Shown here: positions 46,624-60,218 of the stretch, piece by piece | Layout: each line of letters starts with the position of its first letter | How positions within the stretch are numbered: position 1 is the stretch's first letter | NCBI GenBank assembly: GCA_013339895.1 | Contig: JABACO010000037.1 | Span: forward strand, 124,001-188,000 | From: Ephydatia muelleri | Taxonomy: Eukaryota; Porifera; Demospongiae; Spongillida; Spongillidae | Length of the DNA stretch: 64,000 bases | Reading direction: 5' to 3' | Notes under the pieces: generated by a model | The model's database searches: none | Seen by the model: the letters and a program-made list of their open reading frames with translations, nothing else | Told to the model about the DNA's origin: nothing | Translations under genes and position numbers: made by a program

Positions 46624-47045
46624 TCAGTGAGGAAAATGAGGAAGGCCAGCTCCATCATCCATGCCATGTCCACTTCTCCATTTTACCCTAGATCCCCGCA
46701 AGCAAAGGTTTGTTGCACGCAATATAGCAAAAGCCATTCTGGCACGAACCCATCCCATTACTTCAGAATGTGACTTCTCCCACTTCACCGCAATTTGGTC
46801 ACACAGGCGCTTCATCAGGTGTTGTGCATCGTGACCCAAGACTCCATCTACAGAGACTACAAATGGGTGTAAATGAAGCACGTCTATCTTCAACAGCTGC
46901 TGAGTATTTTCTTTTCTTTTCCTGTTCTGCTGAACATAGCACAGCATCGACAGTGCGACTAGCATAAGACTGGGCGTCAGTGTCTACGACACGAACATCT
47001 AGCAACGCCACAGTTTGTGGCTGCCCACTCCTCGTATGCTTAGGT
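46624..47045 (-). pseudogene. Retroelement protein C-terminal remnant
   Basis: Minus-strand coding with one frame change near 46860. The first frame reads TVALLDVRVVDTDAQSY, KKRKYSAAVEDRR and FTPI; the second reads VVSVDGVLGHDAQHLMKRL, VMGWVRARMAFAIL, ATNLCLRGSRV and DGAGL. I recall this block from reverse-transcriptase-bearing elements of marine invertebrates, at the distal end of the polyprotein. No RT motifs are present, so this would be a 5'-truncated copy, as is usual for non-LTR elements. Confidence 0.5.
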
Positions 47046-47869
47046 CAGCAATTAAAGCTGGTCTACCACTGGACTGTGTTGTTAGACAGACAGTGGTTTA
47101 ACTTTTGCCCGGATACAAAGATTGTGCACACCATACATATTGTGTACGATTTGCACATCAAGGAGCACATCAGACTTCTTCACTAATGTATAACAAATAA
47201 TTTTCAGACATAAAGTGAAACCTGAACAACTTTGAAAAATGCATAAATCTTCCCAATCGGTTTGACTTTAGGCACCAACTCAATAATACATGTATAGCAG
47301 CTGTGATTACATTCCTAGCAAGATGATTGAAAAAGGCATGTCAAACCAAGCGTCACCTATAACCTTCACAGAAGTGATAGAGGAATGTGAAAGTGTAATT
47401 CCATGCCCACAGCATGAAGCATTTAAAAATATAAGCAAAATAGTAAAAAAACGTTTTGACAGCTTTTCATCCGGAGCACTGCATATACTTGTACATTCAG
47501 AGCCTTATATAAGTTGACTTGCAAGTTTGTTTAATACATGTACATGTAGCTTCAAACCAGTAGTAGTAATTTATAAGCAACTGAGTCCGTATCATGCCAT
47601 TGAATGGAATTTAAGAAACCAATAGTGCACAGCTAGCAAAAAGGACCACAGTAGTGATGACTTGTTCAAGGCAGCATTCACATATTCTTATGTAATAACA
47701 AATACAATGTGGTTAATCTAGAAATGAAGTGACACTAGATCAGTCAAAATTAGTATTTATCCTCTAGTGCAAACATGTCTTACTTCACTGCACATCTGTG
47801 GAGCATACCAATGTCCTTATGGTTTTGTAAAATATATTAAAACAATTATAATTATTATAACATTATATG
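47046..47869. other. Intergenic with one open frame
   Basis: A plus-strand open frame at 47290-47517 codes 75 residues of ordinary composition (SPITFTEVIEECESV, HEAFKNISKIVKKRFDSF). No domain or splice context was recognised; it may be a transposon relic. Confidence 0.35.
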
Positions 47870-48350
47870 GGACGAGAAAATTGCACCACTCATATATTAT
47901 AAAAATGTTATAAAAATGCATCGCGGGTGAATCGCTATAACTTCCCAACGTTTAACGCTATCGACTTCCTATTTTCAACACTTCATACTACACCATTCAC
48001 TACGGGAAAACTTATTTTGGGGCCTTGCACTAGTTCCTTGCTGATGCTACAAAGTCCGATACCCCATGGGGTTCAAAACCGCCACATCTTCAGCTAGGAG
48101 AGTTTAAATCGCTTCAAATTCAGTATGCACGTACAGGGGTCCTGTTGCTATGATGTGTTCAGTTCGTTAATTTTTATTCATCCGTCACGGAGATACAGCT
48201 GTGCAAAGTTAATGCACATTTCCCGCTCGATTGCACCATTTTTGCATGCAACCCGTGTTCCATTCTCCCAATCCACAATAAATTTTGATAACTTCTTGTT
48301 CCGCCCATTTCTCCCTTAAACTAAGCTAGCCGTTCCAACTGTTTTGTCTC

Positions 48351-48542
48351 ACTCAGGCAGTGATTTTATGCGGGAAAGTTAAAGAAGAAGAACGCTGCTC
48401 AGTTCCAGACGATCGTACCAAATTAACGGACCCAAGTGAATGGTTGCAGTATAACCTTGCGCCTCCCACGTCGCCGGCAGTATTCAAATCGGCAGGCGTA
48501 AGGCTATTTGCTAAGCACTCACATCATCCTCTAGTCGTGTAA
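48351..48542 (+). CDS. Terminal coding-like exon of block A, open copy
   Basis: After the acceptor GTCTCACTCAGGCAG the sequence is open for 63 codons (ILCGKVKEEERC, PDDRTKLTDPSEWLQYNL, PPTSPAVFKSAGVRLF) and stops at TAA, which overlaps an AATAAA polyadenylation signal. Normal composition, exact stop and adjacent signal argue for a real last exon, either of a mobile element's gene or of a duplicated host gene. I do not recognise the protein and found no upstream exon; the DNA just upstream is the foldback-family arm. Confidence 0.45.
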   Translation, partial: TQAVILCGKVKEEERCSVPDDRTKLTDPSEWLQYNLAPPTSPAVFKSAGVRLFAKHSHHPLVV

Positions 48543-48768
48543 TAAAGCTTTCCTATTTGCCATCATCTTGCTAAAATCATCGTCTATATCTGCCACGCCC
48601 ACTCGGCTACGATTGCAATGATTTCGGTCTCACACAACTTTCAGCTCACACATAGTACATGAACTCATGCTGGCTCCCACTTGTGCACACACTTGCATTG
48701 TTGCGTACATGGCCCTGTACACTATCGTATGGCATATTTTCTTATACAACAACACAACACACACCACA

Positions 48769-48809
<41 letters not shown>

Positions 48810-48979
48810 ACACACACACACATGTACAGCGTACTTGCACACACCAGTTATACATGGGCAAAACAATACACCTGTCTGATGATGGTACAAACACTCTCAC
48901 TCACAAACATTGTCATATGCACATGTACATGTATTCTATTCAATTCAGCTGATTGCATTTCAATTTGTGTACCAAGCTT

Positions 48980-50860
48980 GCATAACACACACATGACATA
49001 CACACAGACACACACATGCACACACACACACACATGACATCACACACACACAAATGCACACACAGACACACTAACGCACACACACACAAACGCACACAGA
49101 CACACACATGACTACACACAGACGCATACAACACACACACAGATACACAGACAACACATGGACACACAAAATTAAACACACAACACCATATGACACACAC
49201 ACACACACACGTACACACACACACATGGAAATACCACTAGCACACACACACATGCACACACACATGCATGAAATACAGACTAGCACACATGCACACACAG
49301 GCACACACAGACACACTAACACACACAGACCACAAATGCAAAAAACAGACACACAAATGCACACACAGACACACTAACGCACCACACCAACACACAAATG
49401 CACACACAGACACACTAACGCACACACACACAGACACACTAACGCACACACACACACCAATGCACAGACAACTAACGCACACACACACACAGGCACACAC
49501 ACACATGACATACCACACAGACACACAAATGCACACACAGACACACTACACCACACAAACGCACACACAGACCGCACATGACATACCACAACGCATACAA
49601 CACACCACAACACACTAACGCGCACACACACTCACACAGACACCACAGACACATGACATACACCACCGACACACTAACGCACACAGACACACACATGACA
49701 TCACACTGACGCATACAACACACACACAGAACACACAGACACACACATGACATACACACAGATGCATACAAACACACACACATAGATACACAGCACACCG
49801 GACACACAAAACACACGACACGCATATGACAAACACATACACGCACACACACACACGTACACACACACACACATGGAAATACACACTACACACCAGACAC
49901 ACATGCACACACACATGCATGAAATACACACTAGCACACACATGCACACACAGACACACAGACGCATACAAACACACACCCCAGACACACTAACGCACAA
50001 ATGCACATACAGACACACATGACATACACATACAAAACACACAGACACACTAACCACAGACACACATGACATACACACAGACGCATACAAACATACACAC
50101 ACACAGATACACAGACACACACATGGACACACAAAACACGACACATATGACAAACACACACGCACACACACACACATACACACACCACATGGAAATACAC
50201 ACTAGCACACACAGACACACATGCAGACACACATGAATGAAATAACATGCACACACAGGCACACACCAGACACACATGCATACACACAGATGCATACAAA
50301 CACACACACACAGACACACTAACGCACACACAGACACACACATGACATACACACAGACACATACAAAAAAACACACACACACACACACTAACACACCACA
50401 GACACACACATGACATACACACAGACGCATACAACACACAGATACACAGACACACATGGACACACAAAACACACCACAGACATATGACAAACACACACAC
50501 ACATGCACACACACATGAAAATACACACTAGCACACACAGACACACATGCATACACAGGCACACACGAAATACACAGACACACAGGAACATACACACACG
50601 ACAGACACATACACACAGAAACACACAGACACGCAGACTTGCACACAGACTCGCGCACCAAAATACATATAGACACCATGCACAGATACAACAGACCACA
50701 CTCACAGATACACACAATACACAGACACACAACAGATACACACATGCACAGACACAACAGACACACACTCACGATACCACACAATACACACAGACACACA
50801 TACAGATACACACATGCACACAGACGCACACACAGACTCGCCATGTGCACAGACACGTGT
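48980..50860 (-). repeat. Degenerate CA/TG array of block A copy 2
   Basis: Counterpart of 340-1800 in reverse, with the same interrupted words (CACACTAGCACACAC, TATGACAAACACACA). Not coding. Confidence 0.9.
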
Positions 50861-51203
50861 TACACAAAGCACACACTGTTGTTCATGTGGAAAAAAACAG
50901 TAGTGCTCTCTGATAATGATGGTACACACATTTTCTCTCACTGAATGCCTTCTCTGCACATGCATTTTTGATCTATCCATTGAACAGCTCATGAGACCAT
51001 GAGACATGTCTACACATGTAGGTACATGTAGCAACGTGTACACTGTAGTGTCATAGGAGTGGTCCTTTATGCATACATTGTGTCCTTATAGGACTGTCCC
51101 CTGACAAGGGACAAGTCATACATGTAAAGATATGCATGCAATGGTTAGCAAACAAGCTCAAGAGGCTTCTGAGTGCTCGTGGAATGATGAATATTGCTAT
51201 CCA

Positions 51204-51605
51204 TTGTGTCTGTGTAAACTTACCAGGGCCCTGCACCTACCACAATCAGCAATGATAGGGTAATTCATCGCCAGGCAGAACCATCGCCCTTCAAAAAAAA
51301 ACTGCGTGGTACATCCTCTTCAACTAGAAGAGGCAGCACAGTGTTGCGTGTCGCACTGTACTAATTTGTATGCAGTAATTAAATGACTACTCGTAAGGTT
51401 ATAGCAAGGCACTACATACTTTGTACTTATAGTGAGGAACAGCACTGAGTTCATGTACACTCGTTTAATTCGCTGCATTCAATTAGTGCGACATGGGACA
51501 CACAACATTGTGCTGATGAAAACAGTAGGCCTGTGATACCTGCGATGAAATTATTGTACCTCTCTTATCGTTGCAGATCGTGGTCAGGTAAGTTTACACA
51601 GACAT
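51204..51605. mobile_element. MITE-like inverted-repeat element, 400 bp
   Basis: TGTCTGTGTAAACTTACC near 51207 and GGTAAGTTTACACAGACA near 51587 are perfect inverted repeats. Inner parts also pair loosely (CACAATCAGCAATGATA, TTATCGTTGCAGATCGTG). It sits exactly at the end of the inverted block A. Confidence 0.6.
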
Positions 51606-52440
51606 ATCGATTTTGCAAGCTAGTAACGATATTCATTATACTGTACTCCGAAAAGGCTTTTTTACAGGTCAGACGAGCACTTGTACAGAGTGCTAGATGA
51701 GAGAAGAGTCTATGTCTGCTTGCAACAATACAGAGGAAACACACAGATATTGGTGTGTTGTGGGTGTGTGTTGTGTGTGGTGTGTGTGTGTGTGTGTGTG
51801 TGTGCTCAGGATGTACAGACGCATTTGCACTACATATACACACATCAGGGTGTGTGAACCAACCTGAGGGCATGTTCATGTACTCTGTGTGAGCTAAATA
51901 TTGTATGGGCAAAGAGAGACTCAAGTCTCTGCAACTGGTACACAAGCCACCTAGCTGAGTAGTGGAGGCATAAAGAATGATAAGAATTGTTCAAGGATCA
52001 AGGATTTTTGCCAAACAGGAAAGCTTTATTACACAATGTACTTAACTACAAAAAGATGGATGTGAGTGTGTAAGAACTTAAAGTCTTATGCACGTTGCTG
52101 CAGGGACCCTCCACACACACACCACAATTTTTGGCCAACTGTGTAAATCTCATCAAGGAATGATAGCCGACAACAACTTTTTCGATGACAACATCGTATG
52201 CATCATGAAAATTCGTGCATCTCTACATGTAGACTTGTATATTAATTATTCATTTTGCTCAAAGAAAGTCACCACCCCCCCCCCCTTCCCCCACACACTT
52301 TTTAATATTGTACCATGGGCCCAGTGCTGTGGTGAATACAGTGATATACTTTGCCACATGCATACAGTGGTACTGGACACCAATCCTATGGGGGCTGAGG
52401 ACTAATCTTTGGGAGTATATGACATAGAGCTCACACTTTA
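51606..52440 (+). repeat. Diverged relative of block A
   Basis: Around 51870-52075 it resembles 2135-2310: GTTCATGTACTCTGTGTGAG, AAACAGGAAAGCTTTATTAC, GATGTGAGTG. The match is interrupted and weaker than among copies 1-3, so this is an older copy. A TG run lies at 51750-51805 and a C-run at 52270-52285. Confidence 0.6.
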
Positions 52441-52469
52441 GAGACGGTACATAGGTACATGTAGCTACA

Positions 52470-53890
52470 TGTGTGTCTGTATATGTGGTGTCTGTGTGTA
52501 TGTCGTGTGTGTATCTGTGTGTCCATGTGTGTGCATGTGTGTCTGCATGTGTGTATCTATGTGTATTTCGTGTGTGTGTCTATATGAATTTTTTGTATGA
52601 GTCTGTGTGCATGTATGTCTGCGTGTCTGTGTATTTCATGTGTGTGTCTGTAGGTGTGTGGTGTTATTCGTGCGTGTGTCTGTGTGCTGTGTGTCTGTGT
52701 GTCTGTTGTGTGTGTATGGCATGTGTGCATCTTGTGTGCGTGTTGTGTCTGTGCATGTTGTGCGTCTGCATGTGTGTGTCTGTGCATGTGTGTCCATGCT
52801 TGGTGTCCATGTGTGCCCGCGTCTGTGTGTCTGTCTGTCGTGTGTCTGTGCATGTGTGTGTCTGTGAATTTCGTGTGTGTGAGTCTGTGTCCATGTGTGT
52901 CTGTGTGTATGTCGTGTGTGTGTCTGTGTGCGTTTGTGTGTGTGTGCGTTAGTGTCTGTGTGTGCATTTGTGTGTCTGTGTGTGTATGTCATGTGTGCCT
53001 GTGTGTGCCTGTGTGTGCATGTGTGTGCTGTGTGGTGTGTGTGCATGTGTGTCTGTGTGTGCTAGTGTGTATTTCCATGTGTGTGTGTGTACGTGTGTGT
53101 GTGCGTGTGTGTGTTTGTCATATGTGTGTCGTGTTTTGTGTGTCCATGTGTGTGTCTGTGTATCTGTGTGTGTGTGTGTTTATATGCGTCTGTGTGTATG
53201 TCATGTGTGTGTGTGCGTTAGTGTGTCTGGTGTGTGTGTTTGAATGCGTCTGTGTGTATGCATGTGTGTCTGTGTGCCTGTGTGTGCATGTGTGTGCTAG
53301 TAGTATTTCATGCATGTGTGTGTGCATGTGTGTCTGTGTGTGCTAGTGTGTATTTCCATGTGTGTGTGTGCGTGTGTGTGTGTTGTCATATGTGTTTGTG
53401 TGTCCATGTGTGTGTCTGTGTATCTGTGTGCGTGTGTTTGTATGCGTCTGTGCGTTAGTGTGTGTGTGTGCGTTTGTGTGTGTGTTTGTATGCGTCTGTG
53501 TGTATTCATGTGTGTGTCTGTGCGTTTGTGTGTGTGTGGCGTGCGTTAGTGTGTCGTGTGTGTGTGGGTGTCTGTGTGAGTGTGTGTGTGCATTAGTGTG
53601 TCTGTGTGTGTGTGCTTGTATGCGTCTGTGTGTATGTCATGTGTGTGTCTGTGTGTGTGTGCGTTAGTGTGTCTGTGTGTGCATTTGTGTGTTTGTGTGT
53701 GTATGTCATGTGTCTGTGTGTGCCTGTGTGTGTGTGTATGTGTGCGTTAGTGTGTCTGTGTGTGCATTTGTGTGTCTGTGTGTGTATGTCATGTGTGTGT
53801 GCGTTAGTGGTCTGTGTGTGCATTTGTTGTCTGTTGTGGTATGTCATGTGTGTGTGTGTGTGCATGTGTGTGTCTGTGTGTTGTTGTCAT
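52470..53890 (+). repeat. Degenerate TG array of block A copy 3
   Basis: Same class of TG array as 340-1800, direct orientation, leading straight into the shared spacer at 53890. Confidence 0.9.
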
Positions 53891-54072
53891 GTGTGTTATG
53901 CAAGCTTGGTACACAAATGAAATGCAATCAGCTGAATTGAATAGAATACATGTACATGTGCATATGACAATGTTTGTGAGTGAGAGTGTTTGTACCATCA
54001 TCAGACAGGTGTATTGTTTGCCACATGTATAACTGGTGTGTGCAAGTACGCTGTACATGTGTGTGTGTGTGG

Positions 54073-54103
<31 letters not shown>

Positions 54104-54995
54104 TGTGTGTGGTTTGTATAAGAAAATATGCCATACGATAGTGTACAGGGCCATGTACGCAACAATGCAAGTGTGCACAAGTGGGAGCCAGCATGAGTTC
54201 ATGTACTATGTGTGAGCTGAAAGTTGTGAGACCGAAATCATTGCAATCGTAGCCGAGTGGGCGTGGCAGATATAAGACGATGATTTTAGCAAGATGATGG
54301 CAAATAGGAAAGCTTTATACACGACTAGAGGATGATGTGAGTGCTTAGCAATAGCCTTACGCCTGCCGATTTGAATACTGCCGGCGACGTGGGAGGCGCA
54401 AGGTTATACTGCAACCATTCACTTGGGTCCGTTAATTTGGTACGATCGTCTGAACTGAGCAGCGTTCTTCTTCTTTAACTTTCCCGCATAAAATCACTGC
54501 CTGAGTGAGACAAAACAGTTGGGAACGGCTAGCTTAGTTTAAGGGAGAAAATGGGCGGAACAAAGAAGTTATCAAATTTATTGTGGATTGGGGAATGGAA
54601 CACGGGTTGCATGCAAAATGGTGCAATCGAGCGGGAAATGTGCATTAACTTTGCACAGCTTATCTCCGTGACGGATGGAGTAAAAATTAACGAACTAAAC
54701 ACATCAATAGCAACAGGACCCCTGTACTGCATACTGAATTTGAAGCGATTTAAACTCTCCTAGCTGAAGATGTGGCGGTTTTGAACCCCATGGGTATCGG
54801 ACTTTGTAGCATCAGCAAGGAACTAGTGCAAGGCCCCAAAATAAGTTTTCCCGTAGTGAAATGGTGTAGTATGAAGTGTTGAAAATAGGAGTCGATAGCG
54901 TTAACCGTTGGGAAGGTTAGCGATCACCCGCAATGCATTTTTATAACATTTTAATATATGAGTGGTGCAATTTTCTCGTGAACTGTCCCATATAT
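53890..54995 (+). repeat. Repeat block A, copy 3 (direct, partial)
   Basis: Matches 1793-2960 with many single-base gaps: spacer, TG run (54057-54115), minus-strand terminal exon (about 54320-54512), foldback-family arm (54540-54995). Ends near GTCCCATATATATG and runs directly into the palindrome at 55010. Confidence 0.85.
54320..54512 (-). pseudogene. Terminal coding-like exon of block A, third copy
   Basis: Agrees with the open copy at 48351-48542 at the acceptor side, including the A-run length, but has a missing base in TCAGTTCAGACGATCG and another in the AATAAA region, which break the frame and signal. Confidence 0.45.
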
Positions 54996-55009
54996 ATGTG
55001 GTCAGTTTC

Positions 55010-55690
55010 CAAGAAAATGAAAAGTGGCACTTATAATATAAAAAATTATAAAAATGCTTTACGTTTGAATCGCTAAAACTCCATAACGGTTTAAGCTATC
55101 AACTTCCTATTTCGAACGCTTCGTGCCACACCACTTAGACTCTCTAATCAACTGTGGTGTCTTACCCTTGCTCCTTGCCAACGTTGCAAGGAACAATACC
55201 CCATGGGGTTCGAAATCCAGGTAGCTCCCTGCAGGAATGTCCACATTTCCCGCTCGATTCGTGCCTTTACTCTGTACTCGGGAGAATGGAAGCGGTTCAG
55301 GGACTGAGAAAGGCGTGATCGATCGGGAAAACGAGGACTTACTTTGCATTGCTGTATCTCCATAACGGAAGAGGTAAAAATCAACGATCTGCAAAATCAA
55401 TAGTGACAGGACTCCTTTATGTGCATATCGATTTTGAAGTGATTTGGACATTCCTGCCGGAGCTACCTGGATTTTGAACCCCTCGGGGTATTTGCCTTGC
55501 AACTCGGCAAGGAGCAAGGGTAAGACACCAAAATCGATTTTCGTAGAGAAGTGTGTGGCACGAAGTGTTCGAAAGTAGAAGTTGATAGCTTAAACCGTTA
55601 CGAAGTTTTAGCGATTCAAACGTGAAGCATTTTTATCACTTAATATATAACGCCACTTTTCATTTTCTCGGAAACTGACCCTATAATATG
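55010..55690. mobile_element. Foldback element, family 1, member b
   Basis: Ends GGTCAGTTTCCAAGAAAATG and CATTTTCTCGGAAACTGACC. Arms share GCTTTACGTTTGAATCGC-type and GGTGTCTTACCCTTGCTCCT phrases; the centre near 55250-55340 (TTCCCGCTCGATT / GATCGATCGGGAAAAC) is less symmetrical. The phrase order is the same as in 40806-41520. Open frames here on the minus strand have no recognised domain. Confidence 0.85.
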
Positions 55691-58073
55691 TATTAGATTT
55701 AGAACTTACACTGGTAAATTTTTTTTGGTCAAATTTCCAAATTGTGTCCTCATGATTTGTACCCAACCACATGTCTTTTATGACATCTCCATCCCTGCCA
55801 TCCCCCCAGGATTAAATGTGGTTTTTCGAGGTGTGCTCAACCTCAACAGATTGGCTGAGGCACAATCTCCTCCTTTATATCGTGATGATTGTATTGTAAT
55901 TTCACACCATTCCTGTGTAGAGTACAATCAATAAATATTTAGGAATACCACCACATGACCAACATTAATGAGCAGAAAATGTGCTACAGTGGTGATACTA
56001 TACTAAGGTCACTTGGCTAAAACACACATAGTATGAAAGATCAGAGGGCACAGTACACTATGGTATAATTTTCTTTGCATTGCTCCACACAAAAATACAC
56101 TTCAGACATCTCTATTATAACAGCACTAGTCAGTGAGCCATTTAATTATTTCAATAGGCACATGCCTAGAAAACATGGCCTTAATTGATTTAACTAAAGA
56201 ACCAGTTACACTGCTACAGGAACATTTTCATCTCTTGATATTATCTGGTCTGTAAACTATTATGATTTGAAGTAAAAATGGAATACAAGTGCAGTGAAAA
56301 TCACATTGTTCTGACTGGCAAGGCTAGCTAAGCACTGGGTCAGGTATGCCACTACCCCACCCACACCCTATCCCCAGTCCTCCTCTAAATTGATCCAGCC
56401 AACAAATACACTCCCATTTGCCGTATAAATGTCTGATTTGGCTGCTCTGTCAGCTATGTCTGGAACAAAGCTCATCACATTGCTACATGCTTCTATATAT
56501 ATATTTGTTAACCAACAGATTGCACTCAGTTAATGAAGCCCACTGAATAATGTCATTGAAATTTGAATGTATTAGTTTGGCCTTGTATTATGTATAATAT
56601 TATGTATAACCCCTCCCCTCCCCCCTCCCTTCCGCCCAACCCCCATACTCTTTAACATCCACCTAAATGTCTGAGTTGAGAAGGCCCTACTGTAAGTGCA
56701 TTGTAGATGTCTTAATACAAGGGCAGAATTGCATAAAAATGCAGCTCAATGTGTCTAACTACTGTACTAAATATTTGTAGACAATCATAAGAACATTTGT
56801 TATACTGCTGTCGTAAGCCTTGCATGTGATGTGCTTAGAATATTCAAAAAGACATACACATGTACAGTTTTCACATTAGTTCACAAAAAAGTCTTCTTGT
56901 TGTGATGTTTGTGCACTTTTAGCATGAGTAGGTCAACTAACTTGATGCTCTACAATTTTAAGAACTAGTTTAGTAATAGAAAATATTTTGCATGGCAATT
57001 TGATTTTCTCATTGATAAATCAAGAATTGTATGAACTACTCTCACATTGCCCAATTGAAATTTATCGATTTTACATCATTCTATGATCTTGTCTTCAGTC
57101 AGCATTGGACTACAGCATAAGTTTTATTTTTCTTCATTAAGTTAAAACAACACACTTGCTTTTAGTATCATTCATTTCATGTTCTCATGTTTATGTGAAG
57201 CAATTGGAAGAAATAGATTTTAAGGATAGGAGTTTGCCAAAAAGCAGTCTTCTATTTGATTGCAAAGACTGACACTATATATTTGTGACACTCATTGTCA
57301 TTTACAAATGAAATCTCGCAAACTATAAGATTTAATTTCAGGCATAGCATTTACTCACAACGAAAACATTCAATATGGGAATTATTCCCAGATCGTGCAG
57401 ACACATCAATAAGGCTGCATGATTAAATGTAATCTCACTACACTGCTTCTTACCTTTATATTAAGATCAAGAATTTACTATATTAGTGGTCTTGTCTGCT
57501 CGTCCATCATTTCCACCAATTTTCATAATTTGGCCACCTCCAAGGTTCACAAATGAAAATATGCACATGGCTCAGGAGTATTTGCATAGTTGGGTTGAAA
57601 TGTCCATGTTCCTAATATAAAAGCAAGTGAATTATTTATTTATTGCAGATACAATATTGTCTTTTGAAAAAGGAAAAGGTTCAACAAACATTGCTTAAGT
57701 GCATGATATCAATAAAAGTGATCATCCGAAAACAAAACACTTGTATCCTCTGAGCAATGCTATATTTTGCCCATTTTGTGTGTGCACATAAAATAACTCA
57801 TTTACTAGATTACATATATTAGCACTGATAACTAACTGTATAAGGAGAAGTTGGTTGATTTGAAGTGCACTTTTCATATTTACAATTTGAAGCATTTCGC
57901 TCTAGTGGCTGTCATAGCAAACCATTGAAGGAGTATTTCAAAATGATGGCTAGGAACTACTCGTAACATAATGGTATCACTCAGGAATCATATCTAAACC
58001 AAGCACCTCAAAACAATTGTTGTGCTTATTCAACAGGACTCCAATATTTGTTCCATAAACAATACACACACAT

Positions 58074-58122
<49 letters not shown>

Positions 58123-59559
58123 ACACACACACACACATGTACACCATATCTGACATGTTTAAAAATAAAAATGTGGTAATAGATAAATGCAATGCATTGA
58201 GATCAGCCTTGTGAAATTGATCAAAATTCATATATGGTTTCGTTTAGGTACTCATTTTATTTCGAAGTCAGAGCATGTTGGGGGTGGACCCTACCAAAAT
58301 GTCATATACTAATGCTATCATCATCTTAGTGTTATCCCCTTAATCACTCAGCAGGATGCATATATGGCAACCCCGCCCTCCCCACAAACAGCAGTATCAC
58401 AGCAATAATCATAACAACAAAAAACTACAACAACCAAAAACAAAACTAAACAAATTCCTTTGATTTCAGTTTTCAGGCTAATAAAATTATTAATAATTTC
58501 AAAAGTAGAATTTACCTCGCTGCTCTCTATAAGATATGATACACTGATGTTTTACACAATGATGATAGTTCTGAACAACAAACTACCACTGGGTCAGTCC
58601 ATGTCAAATCAACACACATTTTCCCACCTTTCATTTTTACTTACAAAGTTTTCTTCTATGTGCATGTCTCATAAACATATGCATTCGTATAAAATATTAA
58701 TGTTTAGGCACAAATATTTTGGCTAATGCAAGGTGAAATTTTTCTAATCACAAATGGGAAATTTGAAAAATATAATTCCTTGGCTCCTGAATACACAACT
58801 GAAATGAAAATTGGAAATTGGGATTAAAGTTTTTGGACTTTTGTCTACATTCATTTCGCTACATCCTGATTAAAACTAAATGAGGACATGTGATTTATTA
58901 TAGGTCCTAGAGATGCTGCTTATTGCATACTGTAGAAAAGGTTTTTTATTTCAATTTCAACAATGAAAAGACTTAAGGTACTAGTGTTTGCAATACATGC
59001 ATCTAACTATTAGGACTACATTTTCTGGAAGACATGTTCTTCAGTCCGCAATATTTCTAACCGACTCCTTTGGTGGATGATCTGCTTCCCACTGGGTATC
59101 TTGAACATGATGGTTACAGTAACTGGAGTAATAATGAAATCAAGGAGTAGCTATGCCTTTGGAAAAAGTCTGCACCAGAATGAAAGGTGTAATGAGATCC
59201 TGACCACAATGAAATTGTGTGATGTCACCAAGTCTCCAACGATCACCACTGCTGACATCAGTTGCAGTCCAGACACCTATTGAAGAGCTACTATCCCTGG
59301 ATTGGTGCTGCTATTTCATGCTTCAGAATTAAAATGGATCAACATTATTTCTACTGCATTCCTGCCAGTGCTCCCTCCTATTGTTGTTACTTTGCTCTTT
59401 ACTGCCACTAGTTCTCTAGTTGCGTTTATCCTCATGCAGGATGTTTGCTGCTGTGCGCAGGCACCACAATAGAGTGTCCCTCAGACGCAATACAGCCATG
59501 CCTAGCAGTTAAAATGATGAGGTGGTTGTCCATATTGAGGCTGTCTTTTGACTCTGGAA
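55691..59559. other. AT-rich intergenic region, no gene seen
   Basis: Nearly 4 kb without a supportable gene. A (CA)n run lies at 58066-58137. Short open frames (58460-58726, 59077-59283) lack domains and splice context. Confidence 0.5.
58066..58137 (+). repeat. (CA)n microsatellite
   Basis: CA run of about 70 bp with one break. Confidence 0.95.
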
Positions 59560-60170
59560 CCTCCTGCCATTGGACTACTGTACTTGTACCAACAGTGCTG
59601 CTACCTGCTCCGTAAGTCGGTCAATCTTCTGGTTCATGACTTGCTCAACTGTGTTGGAGTTTGCATGTGTGTAGTGGCTGCTATCTGTTGCTGCTCTTCC
59701 AGAGACATCAACAGCTTAGCACGCTGGACTGTTGAGTTGTTTTCTGACCGCCCACAGTTGCTTGCTGACATACAACAGTACCAACAACAAAGTGATGTGA
59801 TTGCGCACTGTGTGGTTCAATCATCATGTTTTCCGATTCGTGGCTGAACAGAGGGAGCGATTCCTCTGGCAGAGGCCTATGACTATGGAACTTGTTTAAA
59901 AAGGTAAACCCAATTGGCATCAGCGCCTCCACCAGTAGTTTACATGTACATGTGGTTGTGTACACCTTTTGTTCCTCTTTGCTAAGATTAAACCAAGCGG
60001 CAAGTGCTTCCCCCCTGATTGGCAATTTGACTGCATTCACCTCATCTTTCCAGCTGTGAATGCCATATGTCAAGTGCTGAAACCACTCGGTGGCATGCGA
60101 CGAGAACACTTCGGCACACTAATAGTAAGGCTTGCTAAAGCCATTCTCTGGTACCGATGTGACAAGTTGC
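59560..60170 (-). pseudogene. Retrotransposon gag-like remnant
   Basis: On the minus strand, a start near 60158 reads MALASLTISVPK. After a one-base shift near 60120 the frame from 60109 continues with EWFQHLTYGIHSWKDEV, LPIRGEALAAWFNLSKEEQK and ALMPIGFTFL, to a stop near 59708. The size, the W-rich start and the GEALAAWF motif resemble gag proteins of LTR retrotransposons. Farther downstream, a degraded Cys/His cluster near 59480-59530 could be the former zinc knuckle. No pol is left. Confidence 0.55.
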
Positions 60171-60218
60171 AATCATAAACTAGAATGAATCTTATAGGCA
60201 CACAAACACAGATTACAC

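Larger units (their letters stand above)
47870..51197 (-). repeat. Repeat block A, copy 2 (inverted)
   Basis: Reverse complement of 1-2960. It starts near TATATGGGAC, holds the foldback-family arm (47870-48320), the open terminal exon (48351-48542), a CA run (48770-48822), the degenerate CA array (48980-50860) and the unique lead up to GCAATATTC's complement at 51197. The array is about 400 bp longer than in copy 1. Confidence 0.85.

Noticed and set aside
55107-55517. 136-codon minus-strand frame in the foldback element
   Set aside because: Lies in a palindrome, has no domain and no conservation of frame with the other family members.
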